Positions 16,050-24,742 of a DNA stretch of 64,000 bases are shown piece after piece (positions within the stretch are counted from its first letter, which is position 1; each line of letters starts with the position of its first letter). Source of the stretch: Phycisphaerales bacterium (GTDB lineage Bacteria > Planctomycetota > Phycisphaerae > Phycisphaerales > SM1A02); NCBI GenBank assembly GCA_029260575.1, contig JAJDDB010000034.1, positions 1-64,000 on the forward strand, given 5' to 3'. The position numbers were made by a program, and so were the translations under genes. The notes under the pieces are model-generated. The model searched no databases, had not been told where the DNA came from, and was given only the letters and a program-made list of their open reading frames with translations.

Positions 16050-16514
16050 TCATCGAAACTGCTCAATCGCAGCCACAGCCAGGCGATCCGCCCGCTCGTT
16101 TTCGGGGTGATCGTTGTGTCCCCGAACCCAGTTCAGGTGCAGGTCATGGGTATTGCGGAGGCTGTCCAGCTTTTTCCAGAGGTCGATATTCAGCACGGGT
16201 TTACGGCCGGCCCGCATCCAATTTTTCTTCTTCCAGCCGTCGAGCCACTGCTTGAGGCCGTTGATGACGTACTGACTGTCGGAATACACCTCGACAACCG
16301 CAGGACGATTGAGTGATTCAAGCCCTTCGATAAGCGCAATCAATTCCATACGGTTGTTGGTGGTTTCCGGTTCGCCTCCGTTGCGTTCGATTTCTTTTCC
16401 GGAGTCCGGATGGCGCATGATGTACGCCCAGCCGCCTGGCCCGGGGTTGCCGGAACAGGCACCATCGGTGTACAGCTCGACGCGCGGCTTTGGTTCAGCG
16501 GTGGAATCGGACAT
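16050..16514 (-). CDS. rnhA: Ribonuclease HI
   Basis: 154 aa from the ATG at 16514 (M-S-D-S-T); the longer open frame to 16763 overlaps purL and is not family sequence. It degrades RNA in RNA-DNA hybrids. All four acidic catalytic residues are visible: Asp in Y-T-D-G-A-C-S-G-N-P-G-P-G-G-W, Glu in N-N-R-M-E-L, Asp in Y-S-D-S-Q-Y-V and Asp in N-E-R-A-D-R-L-A, with the basic handle region W-K-K-K-N-W. Length matches the E. coli enzyme. Divergent from purL with a 102 bp shared upstream region. Confidence 0.95.
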   Translation of the reverse strand: MSDSTAEPKPRVELYTDGACSGNPGPGGWAYIMRHPDSGKEIERNGGEPETTNNRMELIALIEGLESLNRPAVVEVYSDSQYVINGLKQWLDGWKKKNWMRAGRKPVLNIDLWKKLDSLRNTHDLHLNWVRGHNDHPENERADRLAVAAIEQFR

Positions 16515-16616
16515 CGTCGTAAAGTGTATCGGCGCACGAGCTGTGGCGTTGGCACCTACACTGGTTGCAGGAAGTGTTTCCGAGTTGTCGCCGAGCCATG
16601 CTGAGCTGTTCGAATT

Positions 16617-19595
16617 ATGACCACGATCGCCGTTGCACCGACCGTAGTGACTGTCCACCGCATAGAAGTTAGCAGCCGCCCAGGCCAGCGCGATGCTCTG
16701 GCAGAGCAGGCGATGCGCACGCTGCAACAGGCTGCAGGTGATGCTGCGCCGCGCGATCTTCATGCCGCGAGGATCTTTTTGATTGAAGGTGTGTTGACCT
16801 CAGCTCAGATTGCGCGTGTTGCGGATGAATTGTTGACGGACCCGGTTACGCAGCAATGCGTTGTTGGTGCGAGTACGTCGCCGGAGGCGGCAGTTGTTGA
16901 AGTGCATCCGCTGCCTGGCGTGATGGATCCGGATGCGGAAGCTGTCGAGCAGGCAATCGCAGCAATGTTGGGCATAACGGTGTCGGTGCGCACCGGTGTG
17001 CGGTTCGACATGTATGAGATTTCCGCACAGCAGTCAAAACAACTTGCAATGCGGCATCTGTCAAACGCGGTGATCCAGGCAGTGCTCGAGCAACCGTACC
17101 ATCCGGAAGCGTTCGCGCATGGCTCGAAATATGAATTACAGCTTGTCGATGTGCCGCTGCGAGATTTAAACGAACAGCAGTTGACGGAATTGTCACGGCA
17201 GGCGCACTTGTTTCTCAGTCTCGAAGAAATGCGCGCAATTCAGGCGCAGTACCGCAAGCTCGGCCGTGAACCGCGCGATATCGAACTGGAAACGTTGGCC
17301 CAGACGTGGTCGGAACACTGTGTGCATAAGACGCTGAAGAGTACGGTGGTGTATTCGGAGGCGAACGGTGAATCGGATAAGGGATTGCCACGCACTGGAG
17401 TGGGTGGGCTTTGCATCGAAGCGATGAAGGGCCGGCCTGGTCACGTATTGAACGCTGATGGCACGATCACGATTCACAATCTCTTGAAGTCGACCGTCGC
17501 AGCAGCGACGCAGGAACTCATTGCAGACGGAATTGACTGGTGCCTGAGCGTGTTTGTCGACAACGCTGGCATTATTGCGTTCGATGATGAACATGCTGTG
17601 TGTTTCAAAGTTGAAACGCACAATCATCCTTCAGCGATCGAGCCATACGGCGGCGCTGCGACGGGTGTCGGTGGGTGCATTCGAGACATCATCGGCACCG
17701 GCCTGGCAGCACAGCCGATCGCCAACACTGATGTTTTCTGCGTGGCGCACCCAACGAACTGGACTGCTGAAACTCTGCCGGCTGGTGTGCTGCATCCTCG
17801 GCGGATTCTGAACAGAGTTGTTGCAGGCGTGCGCGACTATGGCAATCGTATGGGTATACCAACGCTCAACGGCGCGGTTTGGTTTGATGATAATTACCTC
17901 GGCAACCCGCTGGTGTATTGCGGTTGCGTCGGCATCATGCCGCGCGACAAAACAGCAGGCGATGCGCGCACGGGTGATCGCATTGTTCTGCTTGGCGGGC
18001 GCACCGGACGCGATGGCATACACGGCGCGACGTTCTCCAGTGCGGAGTTGACTGACACACATGCGGATGAATTCAGCCACGCGGTGCAGATCGGCAACCC
18101 GATGACGGAAAAGAAAACGCTGGATGCGATTCTGACTGCCCGCGATCACGAAAGCGGGTGTCTGTACAGCGCGATCACTGATTGCGGAGCCGGCGGATTG
18201 TCCAGCGCAGTTGGCGAGATGGGTGAAAAGCTTGGCGCGACGGTTCAACTGGAGCGCGTGCCGCTGAAATATGCAGGTTTGAGCCCGGTTGAAATCTGGA
18301 TCAGTGAAGCCCAGGAACGAATGGTGCTTGCGGTGCCTGCGGAAAAACTGGCAGCGCTGCAGGACATCTGCGAACTGCACGAAGTTGATTGCACCGATCT
18401 TGGGACGTTCGGCACGGCAGATCATGAACTCGTGCTGAATTATCACGGCACGGAAGTCGGTCGGCTGGACATGCGCTTTATGCACGAAGGTGTGCCTGAC
18501 ACAACACGGGTTGCGGTATGGACGCCCGAAGAAAAACGCGCGACAGTGCCGGCGACTGATGCGCAGCCGTCAATTCAGGATGCGCTGTTACAACTTCTCG
18601 CGCATCCGAACATTGCATCGAAGCACTGGATCATTCAGCAGTACGACCACGAGGTGCAGGGGCGCACAGCAGTCAAGCCGCTCGTTGGCATACATGGCGT
18701 TGGGCCGGGTGATGCTGCCGTGCTGCAACCGGTTGCTGGTTCGACGCAAGGGCTCGCAATTGCGAATGGTCTTGTGACGGGTTTGCGAGATGACCCTTAT
18801 ATCATGGCACTTGCTGCTATTGATGAATGTGTGCGCAATCTGGTGTGCGTCGGTGCTGATCCTGATCGCATTGCCATTCTCGATAATTTCTGTTGGCCGG
18901 GCTGCGTAGATCCGCAGCGCATGGCATCACTAGTACGCGCTGCAGCGGGTTGTTACGACGGCGCAAAAGCGTACCGCACACCGTTTATCTCCGGAAAAGA
19001 CTCGCTGAACAACCAATTCGCCGCTGATGATGGAACGACGATTCACATTCCGCCGACGCTGTTGATTTCAGGCTTCGGCATAGTTCCCGATGTCAACCGC
19101 TGCGTGACGATGGACGCCAAAAGTGCGGGCAACGTATTGCTGTTGGTTGGTGATGATGGAGCAATGAGTTTGCGCGGCTCGCATTATGCGTCAATGTTCG
19201 GCTGTGGCGATGCCGAGTTGCCGATAGTTGATCTTGAATCCGGACCTGCAACAGCTCGGCAGATTCATGCGCTGATTCAAGCTGGTGTGATTCGCAGCGC
19301 GCACGATGTCAGTGATGGTGGATTGTTATGCGCGGTGGCGGAAATGTGTATCGGGGGCGATGTCGGTGCGGAACTCGAAATTGATGACGCCAGCTCAGCG
19401 AGATTGTATCACGAGGGTCCGAGTCGGTTTGTGCTTGAGGTATTGCCAGGCGATTTGCAGCGCGTGCAGAATATATGCGCAGCGTTGGTGATCGGCACAA
19501 TCACCAACGACGGTTTCCTGCGATGCGCATCGGCGAATGTAAATATGGCGGTTGACGAACTGCGCGAAGCCTGGCGCAATACATTGGATTGGTGA
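16617..19595 (+). CDS. purL: Phosphoribosylformylglycinamidine synthase, PurL with N-terminal PurS-like domains
   Basis: 992 aa. ATP-dependent conversion of FGAR to FGAM in purine synthesis, with ammonia supplied by PurQ. The small-type PurL core starts near residue 200 (L-E-T-L-A-Q-T-W-S-E-H-C-V-H-K-T), with V-E-T-H-N-H-P-S-A-I-E-P-Y-G-G-A-A-T-G-V-G-G and N-P-L-V-Y-C-G-C-V-G-I, plus the second half D-H-E-V-Q-G and F-I-S-G-K-D-S-L-N-N. The first ~150 residues contain two segments that resemble PurS (P-G-Q-R-D-A-L...and P-G-V-M-D-P-D-A-E-A-V). The separate purS of the three-subunit system is therefore probably fused here in tandem. purQ starts 20 bp after the stop, so the pair forms an operon. 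Confidence 0.93.
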   Translation: MTTIAVAPTVVTVHRIEVSSRPGQRDALAEQAMRTLQQAAGDAAPRDLHAARIFLIEGVLTSAQIARVADELLTDPVTQQCVVGASTSPEAAVVEVHPLPGVMDPDAEAVEQAIAAMLGITVSVRTGVRFDMYEISAQQSKQLAMRHLSNAVIQAVLEQPYHPEAFAHGSKYELQLVDVPLRDLNEQQLTELSRQAHLFLSLEEMRAIQAQYRKLGREPRDIELETLAQTWSEHCVHKTLKSTVVYSEANGESDKGLPRTGVGGLCIEAMKGRPGHVLNADGTITIHNLLKSTVAAATQELIADGIDWCLSVFVDNAGIIAFDDEHAVCFKVETHNHPSAIEPYGGAATGVGGCIRDIIGTGLAAQPIANTDVFCVAHPTNWTAETLPAGVLHPRRILNRVVAGVRDYGNRMGIPTLNGAVWFDDNYLGNPLVYCGCVGIMPRDKTAGDARTGDRIVLLGGRTGRDGIHGATFSSAELTDTHADEFSHAVQIGNPMTEKKTLDAILTARDHESGCLYSAITDCGAGGLSSAVGEMGEKLGATVQLERVPLKYAGLSPVEIWISEAQERMVLAVPAEKLAALQDICELHEVDCTDLGTFGTADHELVLNYHGTEVGRLDMRFMHEGVPDTTRVAVWTPEEKRATVPATDAQPSIQDALLQLLAHPNIASKHWIIQQYDHEVQGRTAVKPLVGIHGVGPGDAAVLQPVAGSTQGLAIANGLVTGLRDDPYIMALAAIDECVRNLVCVGADPDRIAILDNFCWPGCVDPQRMASLVRAAAGCYDGAKAYRTPFISGKDSLNNQFAADDGTTIHIPPTLLISGFGIVPDVNRCVTMDAKSAGNVLLLVGDDGAMSLRGSHYASMFGCGDAELPIVDLESGPATARQIHALIQAGVIRSAHDVSDGGLLCAVAEMCIGGDVGAELEIDDASSARLYHEGPSRFVLEVLPGDLQRVQNICAALVIGTITNDGFLRCASANVNMAVDELREAWRNTLDW

Positions 19596-19615
19596 ACAAA
19601 GGTGAAATCTTGACA

Positions 19616-20425
19616 ATGTCAAAACCCAAAGCGCTCATCATCACTGCTGCGGGAATCAATTGCGATCGCGAATTGGCGCATGCATTTGATGCCGCCGGCG
19701 CACAGGCAGAGATGGTGCATCTGAACACTTTGTGCAGGCAGCCGGGGCGGATCACGTCGTACCAACTCATCGGTATCCCGGGCGGGTTCAGTTACGGCGA
19801 CGCGGTCGCCGCCGGTCGCATTATGGCCCAGCTCATGCGGCAGTATTTGTATCAGCCGCTCGTGGATGCAGTACAACGCGGCACTCCGATCATCGCGCCG
19901 TGCAACGGATTTCAGATTGCAGTGCAGATGGGTTTGCTGCCCGGCCCGGCTGATGGCGCTGACTGGCCGAGCGAACCCCCGCAACCTGTTGCAGCACTCG
20001 CGCCAAACGAAAGCGGGCGTTTCGTTGATCGCTGGGCGCGTGTAGAGGTCCCGTCCCGAACGAACTGCATTTGGACGCGCGGTCTGCAGCCGTCAGCGTA
20101 CAACGCGATGCTGCCGATCGCCCATGGCGAAGGACGATTCGTTATGGAATCTGCACGCGAGATTGACGCACTCGATTCCTTCGGACAGGTTGCGATTCGC
20201 TACGCCGCTGATGACAACCCCAATGGTTCGATGGGCGACATTGCGGGAATCTGCGATCGCAGCGGATTGGTGTTCGGGTTGATGCCACATCCGGAACGCT
20301 ATACGAGTTGGCTGACACATCCGCGGTGGACGCGTTTGGATGCATCGCAGCGCACCGGTGAGCCAATTGGGCTGGCGATGTTTCGGCAGGCGGTGGAGTA
20401 TTCATTGGCCGGCGTCGTAGTGTAG
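19616..20425 (+). CDS. purQ: Phosphoribosylformylglycinamidine synthase, glutaminase subunit PurQ
   Basis: 269 aa from the ATG at 19616 (AAAGGTGA ahead). A TTG at 19589 could extend it into purL, but M-S-K-P-K-A-L-I-I-T is the better N-terminus. Class I glutamine amidotransferase: G-I-N-C-D-R-E-L near the start, I-G-I-P-G-G-F-S-Y-G-D, catalytic Cys in A-P-C-N-G-F-Q (Pro before Cys, where Val or Ile is more usual), and His/Glu in P-H-P-E-R. It hydrolyses glutamine to feed ammonia to PurL. It is longer than the ~230-residue PurQ of Bacillus because of insertions around W-P-S-E-P-P and at the end. Confidence 0.93.
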   Translation: MSKPKALIITAAGINCDRELAHAFDAAGAQAEMVHLNTLCRQPGRITSYQLIGIPGGFSYGDAVAAGRIMAQLMRQYLYQPLVDAVQRGTPIIAPCNGFQIAVQMGLLPGPADGADWPSEPPQPVAALAPNESGRFVDRWARVEVPSRTNCIWTRGLQPSAYNAMLPIAHGEGRFVMESAREIDALDSFGQVAIRYAADDNPNGSMGDIAGICDRSGLVFGLMPHPERYTSWLTHPRWTRLDASQRTGEPIGLAMFRQAVEYSLAGVVV

Positions 20426-20486
20426 CCAGCGAAGAACAGCAGTTTTTCCGAGCCTTCGGCGGCGCGGGAGATACACTTGAACAAGC

Positions 20487-21482
20487 ATGTCGCCATACAT
20501 TCCCGTTGACTGGTCGCAGCAGAATGAAGACGAAGCCGCCGGCGCGGCGCGGTCGGCACGCGCGGCCTTTGATCAGGATTCGCCGTGTCCCTCCTGCGGG
20601 TACAACCTGCGGGGCGTGCCGCTGGGCAATAAATGTCCGGAGTGCGGCGTCGATCCTATGGGGGACGGCCAGTATTCGGAACTGCAACTCAAAGCGCCAC
20701 AGTTGCGCCGATTGATGGACATCATGCTCGCAGCCGGCCCGGCTGAACGTCGCAACTGGAAGTTCGGGCTCGCTCTCGCAGCGGCGTGTCTTGGCGCAGT
20801 AGTTGTCAGTCGATTTGTGTATCTCGCAGCAGCCTTATCCCCGGGCGGGCCGCCGGAGAAGCAATACCTGCTTGTCGGTGCAGCAACGAGTGTCGCATGG
20901 GCTTTTGCAGCGAGGTTCATATTGCCTGCGAGCATCGAACGACACTGGCCGCGCTTGCGCACACTTCGGCGAGCGGTGCTTGCCTCACAATTCCTGTGGA
21001 TGCCTGCGTACGCATTCTGGCTGATGCGCGGTTTCGGAAGCTCGATAAATGGTGATCTGCTCATTGCATTGCACGTGCTGCTGCGCGCCATAGCGGGCAT
21101 CGGCTTCATTGCTATGGGCCAGTTGCTGGTATTTGTGTGCGAGGAAGCGGAACTGGAACACGCAGCCCGCCGGCTCAACACCGCGTCGTGGCTCGTTGCG
21201 TTTCCGACGTTGCTGGGACAACTCTTCATCGGGTCGCTGCCCTGGATCGCGCTGTTCGCGAACCTGCTGGTGTTGCTGTGGTGGGCGTGGATGCTGGCGT
21301 ACTACGTGCTGGGGTTCCTTGGAATGCGGCAGCACGTGGTTTGGGCGCAGCGGCACCGCATCGAGGCGGCAGGTCGGCAGCACCGCGTCGCTGCGAAAAA
21401 GAAAGCCCACGAACAGATGATTGAGCGGCAGATTCGGCCGCTACCGGTCGATCAGGGCGGCGATGAACCGCTGGCTACGTAA
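20487..21482 (+). CDS. Membrane protein with N-terminal zinc ribbon, unknown function
   Basis: 331 aa. Residues ~34-56 hold C-P-S-C-G-Y-N-L-R-G followed by C-P-E-C-G, a zinc ribbon often seen in planctomycete proteins. Six or so hydrophobic segments follow (for example A-L-A-A-A-C-L-G-A-V-V-V and A-N-L-L-V-L-L-W-W-A-W-M-L-A-Y-Y-V-L). The C-terminus is basic and cytoplasmic in character. The function is unknown. It sits 61 bp after purQ and ahead of the oxidoreductase gene. Confidence 0.75.
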   Translation: MSPYIPVDWSQQNEDEAAGAARSARAAFDQDSPCPSCGYNLRGVPLGNKCPECGVDPMGDGQYSELQLKAPQLRRLMDIMLAAGPAERRNWKFGLALAAACLGAVVVSRFVYLAAALSPGGPPEKQYLLVGAATSVAWAFAARFILPASIERHWPRLRTLRRAVLASQFLWMPAYAFWLMRGFGSSINGDLLIALHVLLRAIAGIGFIAMGQLLVFVCEEAELEHAARRLNTASWLVAFPTLLGQLFIGSLPWIALFANLLVLLWWAWMLAYYVLGFLGMRQHVVWAQRHRIEAAGRQHRVAAKKKAHEQMIERQIRPLPVDQGGDEPLAT

Positions 21483-21538
21483 GTGCGATGCAGGCGGCCG
21501 GTCCTGACAACGCTACGATGGTCTGCATGACGAGCGCG

Positions 21539-22573
21539 ATGTCGAAACAAAAGGACAGATTGAAGTGTGCAGTGGTCGGTGTCGGCCGAATGGGCCGGCA
21601 TCATGCGCGCGTCTATGCCCAGCGCGATGATGTGGATTTCCTCGGCGTACTGGACACAGACCACACACGTGCGACGGACATCATCGAACAGTGGGGCGGC
21701 AAGGCGTTTGATTCACTTGAACAGTTGATCGAGGCCGGTGTTTCTGCGGTCACAATTGCGACGCCGACGGTGTATCACGCTGAGGCTGTGGAGCCGCTGC
21801 TGCAGGCCGGTGTTGCATGTCTTGTTGAAAAGCCACTGGCTCCGGATGTAGATCAGGCTCAGCGGATTGCCGATACAGCCCGCCGGACCGAAACGCTGTT
21901 GCAGGTCGGGCACATCGTGCGGTTTGATCCAGTTATGGTTGCGATGCAGAAGCTGCACCTCAAACCGCGGTTTGTGGAAGTCAATCGCATCAGTCCGATG
22001 ACATTTCGCAGCGTCGATGTCAGCGTCGTACACGACATGATGATTCATGACATTGATGTGCTGTTGATGCTGGTCGGCGCAGAGCCGCAGGAAATTTCCG
22101 CAAGCGCGGTGAGTGTGATCAGCGAAGCTGAAGATGTGTGCAATGCTCGGCTGACCTTTCCGCCGTACGACGATGGCATGTGCTGCGTCGCTAATGTGAC
22201 AGCAAGCAGGCTTGCGCTGAAGACCGAGCGCAAGATGCGCGTGATCTGCGATGACATTTATGTTTCCGCTGACTTCGTCGCCCGTGGTGGAACCGTTGTG
22301 CATAAAACGGAAAATATTGCCCGGTTGGAAGAGGTGCGGCAGCGCCTTCGTGCAGGTGAAGATCTGTCGAGTGTGAACTACCTGGATTTTGTGGAAGTCG
22401 ATTCACTTGAAGTTGATGATGTCGAGCCGCTGGGGCTGGAAATTGATGCATTTCTGGATGCGGTTCGCACGGGCAGGCGGCCTGCGGTGGATGCAGAGGC
22501 GGGGCTTGCTGCGGTGCGCACAGCCGAGCGGATCATCGATTCTGCGCGGGCTGCCGGCGCGCGGATGGTGTGA
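21539..22573 (+). CDS. Gfo/Idh/MocA-family NAD(P)-dependent oxidoreductase
   Basis: 344 aa from the ATG at 21539 (M-S-K-Q-K-D); ATGs at 21488 and 21527 are alternatives. Rossmann fold G-V-G-R-M-G-R-H-H at the N-terminus, then A-T-P-T-V-Y-H and the family signature V-E-K-P-L-A (catalytic-region Lys), followed by H-D-M-M-I-H-D-I-D-V-L. Family members oxidise or reduce sugars and sugar nucleotides. The pattern G-H-I-V-R-F-D-P resembles UDP-GlcNAc 3-dehydrogenase-like proteins, but the substrate cannot be decided. No partner aminotransferase is adjacent. Confidence 0.82.
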   Translation: MSKQKDRLKCAVVGVGRMGRHHARVYAQRDDVDFLGVLDTDHTRATDIIEQWGGKAFDSLEQLIEAGVSAVTIATPTVYHAEAVEPLLQAGVACLVEKPLAPDVDQAQRIADTARRTETLLQVGHIVRFDPVMVAMQKLHLKPRFVEVNRISPMTFRSVDVSVVHDMMIHDIDVLLMLVGAEPQEISASAVSVISEAEDVCNARLTFPPYDDGMCCVANVTASRLALKTERKMRVICDDIYVSADFVARGGTVVHKTENIARLEEVRQRLRAGEDLSSVNYLDFVEVDSLEVDDVEPLGLEIDAFLDAVRTGRRPAVDAEAGLAAVRTAERIIDSARAAGARMV

Positions 22574-22644
22574 CGACACGCCAAAACTTCAAACGCCGAA
22601 ATACAGGTTACAGCGTTGGTTGTTAGTGGTGCCGCGGGCGCGAT

Positions 22645-22692
22645 GCAAAATGAAAATGCGGCGCCGCCTGGTGGGAAGCGACGCCGCGGCGC
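22645..22692 (-). terminator. Rho-independent terminator candidate behind the dockerin-repeat gene
   Basis: On the minus strand a 7-bp GC-only stem (GCGCCGC at 22661-22667 pairing with GCGGCGC at 22686-22692) is followed by CATTTTCATTTTGC, about 30 bp after the stop of the dockerin-repeat gene. The loop is long and has alternative pairings. Confidence 0.5.
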
Positions 22693-22722
22693 GGTCGAGA
22701 TATTGTGCGCGCGAGTGGTTTG

Positions 22723-23850
22723 TCAGACTGTTGCGTTGAAGCTGCCACCGATTGGATACCTGGCAAATATTCGTTGTTTGAGCAGTGCCTGCTGTTCCTC
22801 GCCGAAGTTCAGACGTGTAAGCGTGGCATCGAGGTTTGCAGGCGGTTTGGTATCGAAGCCGCGGTCGTTGAATTTCGCAACGAGGCGATCGGCTATGCGA
22901 TCCAGCACGCGTTCGCGCACGACTCGTTTTGGTTCGTGCTTCTGAAGACTGGCATCGTCAACTTTGTTTGCAAACGACGTTGGCGGGTCTTTTCGGGAGT
23001 CTTCCGTGATCTGGTTCAGCAGCGCCAGCAGATCGAACATGTTGACGGTGCCATCATCGTTGAGGTCGAACTGTCCGCCGGCCACACCCCACGCGTTCAG
23101 GAGATTGTCCACGGTAAGCGGTAATTGCTCGGGTTGTGGTTCGACGCTTGTGATGTCACCTGCGAGGGAATCGTTCACAACTCCTGCTTCAACAGACGAG
23201 TTGACAGACGCGTCTGACTCGGCCTGGGCCGCTGCCATGTGTTGGCTCATCAATTCGGTCAGATCGAAAACGTCAACAATGCCGTCGCCGTTGATGTCGC
23301 TGTTGGCGTCGTCTGTGCCCCATGCGTCGAGCAGTTCCTGTAAACGCGTCTGGTAGTCGTCGCCAGCCTGTTTCGCTGGCACCGATTCCTGCACGACTGG
23401 CAGATCAACCGGAACAGCATCATCTGCAGCCGGGGCCGGATCGGCATCGGGCTGGGGTTGCTGGCTCATCTGCTGCAGCAGTTCAAGCAGGTCGAACATA
23501 TTGACCGTGCCATCAGCATTGAGATCATGCTCGGTGCTCTCTGTACCCCACGCGTCAAGCAATGCTTGTACTGGGTTCGTTGCATCCTCAGACGGTGGCA
23601 GGTTCAGGTCATCGCGGATCTCGCCAACGAGCGCATCGAGATCTGCTTCCGGCAACACCGCATCAGAAACGGCCGGTCGTTCGATTGCTGTGGTACTTGC
23701 CTTCGGGTCGGCCCGATGTGGACCTTTGGGCTTGCCGGTGTTGGTGTTGGTGTTGGTGTTTTCCTGCAGTTGGGGTTTGTCAGTAACCCGCTGGCGAAGC
23801 GTCTGGGTTGCAAGACGTTGAATAGTGCTGGTTGTGTGATTGACATTCAT
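22723..23850 (-). CDS. Protein with three single dockerin-like EF-hand repeats and no enzymatic domain
   Basis: 375 aa from the ATG at 23850 (AAGGAG 7 bp ahead). Three ~35-residue repeats at 94-128, 168-202 and 247-281, each of the form L-L-D-A-W-G-T...D-L-N-A-D-G-T-V-N-M-F-D-L-L-E-L-L. They carry the D-x-N-x-D-G calcium loop of type I dockerins and are separated by acidic, Pro-, Gln- and Ala-rich linkers. No signal peptide is apparent: the N-terminus is M-N-V-N-H-T-T-S-T-I-Q-R-L. A conserved-looking C-terminus (L-N-F-G-E-E-Q-Q-A-L-L-K-Q-R-I-F-A-R-Y-P) follows. An N-T-N-T-N-T-N-T stretch comes from a hexanucleotide repeat. Function unknown. Calcium binding is predicted from the loops. Confidence 0.75.
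   Translation of the reverse strand: MNVNHTTSTIQRLATQTLRQRVTDKPQLQENTNTNTNTGKPKGPHRADPKASTTAIERPAVSDAVLPEADLDALVGEIRDDLNLPPSEDATNPVQALLDAWGTESTEHDLNADGTVNMFDLLELLQQMSQQPQPDADPAPAADDAVPVDLPVVQESVPAKQAGDDYQTRLQELLDAWGTDDANSDINGDGIVDVFDLTELMSQHMAAAQAESDASVNSSVEAGVVNDSLAGDITSVEPQPEQLPLTVDNLLNAWGVAGGQFDLNDDGTVNMFDLLALLNQITEDSRKDPPTSFANKVDDASLQKHEPKRVVRERVLDRIADRLVAKFNDRGFDTKPPANLDATLTRLNFGEEQQALLKQRIFARYPIGGSFNATV
23737..23760. repeat. Hexanucleotide microsatellite (GGTGTT)x4
   Basis: Four perfect copies of GGTGTT within the dockerin-repeat gene, encoding alternating Asn-Thr on the minus strand. Copy-number change would keep the frame. Confidence 0.9.
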
Positions 23851-24009
23851 GACGATGCTCCTTCGTGACGTCAGAGCATGACTGTCGCAAAACCCGCGCC
23901 ACGCACGATCGCGCAGAAACCTCGACGTTCTCGGACGTTGCAAGCGCGCGGCATGCCGCATCAGGCAGGAACTGCGCGATGCACGCCGGTTCTGCCGAAT
24001 TGTTGTTTG

Positions 24010-24657
24010 TCAATGTGCAGCATCGGTCGGCGGCGGGCGGAAGCCGTCTGCAACGATAAACATCTCAATCGACTCATTGCGCGAGGCTTTGGGGCGGAAT
24101 CCCTTGACAGTCTTGAATTCAGCCTTGCACCGCTGCAGCAGCTCGGGATATGCCTCGCCCTCGAAGACTTTCATTGCAGTTCGTCCGCCGGGGCGCAGGA
24201 CTTCCCTAGCGCGGTCGAGCACTGCTTCACACAAACGGATCGATCCGTAGTGATCAATCAGCCGATCGCCCGTTGTGGACGGCGCCATGTCTGACAGCAG
24301 GACATCGAATCGGCGCGGCGGCGCATCTTCGGCAGCGGATCGGCCCGCTATGAATTCGAGCAATTCACTTGGCTCAATCAAGTTGAAATCACCCTGCATA
24401 GTTTGCAGGCGATCTTCGCCAGCTGTCATGATCGGCTGAAGGTCAACTGCAACAATTCTGCCCCGCCTGCCGATGCGCTCAAGAACCACCTGCGTCCAGG
24501 AACCCGGCGCTGCGCCGCAATCAAGGACAGCATCACCCTTGTGCAGAATGCTCTTGCGATCGTCAATCTCGATCAGCTTGAACGCCGCCCGGGAGTGGTA
24601 TCCCTGTTTCTTGGCAAGCTTGAAATAGTGATCCTGAATGTCGCGCGCCATGGGCAA
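24010..24657 (-). CDS. rlmE: 23S rRNA (uridine-2'-O-)-methyltransferase
   Basis: 215 aa, length typical of RlmE/FtsJ/RrmJ. It methylates the 2'-O of U2552 (E. coli numbering) in the A loop of 23S rRNA late in 50S assembly, using SAM. Visible: Y-H-S-R-A-A-F-K-L (catalytic Lys), SAM loop D-C-G-A-A-P-G-S-W, V-A-V-D-L, S-D-M-A-P (catalytic Asp), M-K-V-F-E-G (Lys) and S-R-N-E-S-I-E (Glu), so the K-D-K-E tetrad is complete. The C-terminal tail extends about 10 residues. Confidence 0.95.
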   Translation of the reverse strand: MPMARDIQDHYFKLAKKQGYHSRAAFKLIEIDDRKSILHKGDAVLDCGAAPGSWTQVVLERIGRRGRIVAVDLQPIMTAGEDRLQTMQGDFNLIEPSELLEFIAGRSAAEDAPPRRFDVLLSDMAPSTTGDRLIDHYGSIRLCEAVLDRAREVLRPGGRTAMKVFEGEAYPELLQRCKAEFKTVKGFRPKASRNESIEMFIVADGFRPPPTDAAH

Positions 24658-24742
24658 AGCATACGCGATTCAGTTCCGGTCAACCGAACTTATCGGCAGC
24701 GCCGCATCGCCAGCATCATCTGCGTTTCAGGCTTGTGGGTCC

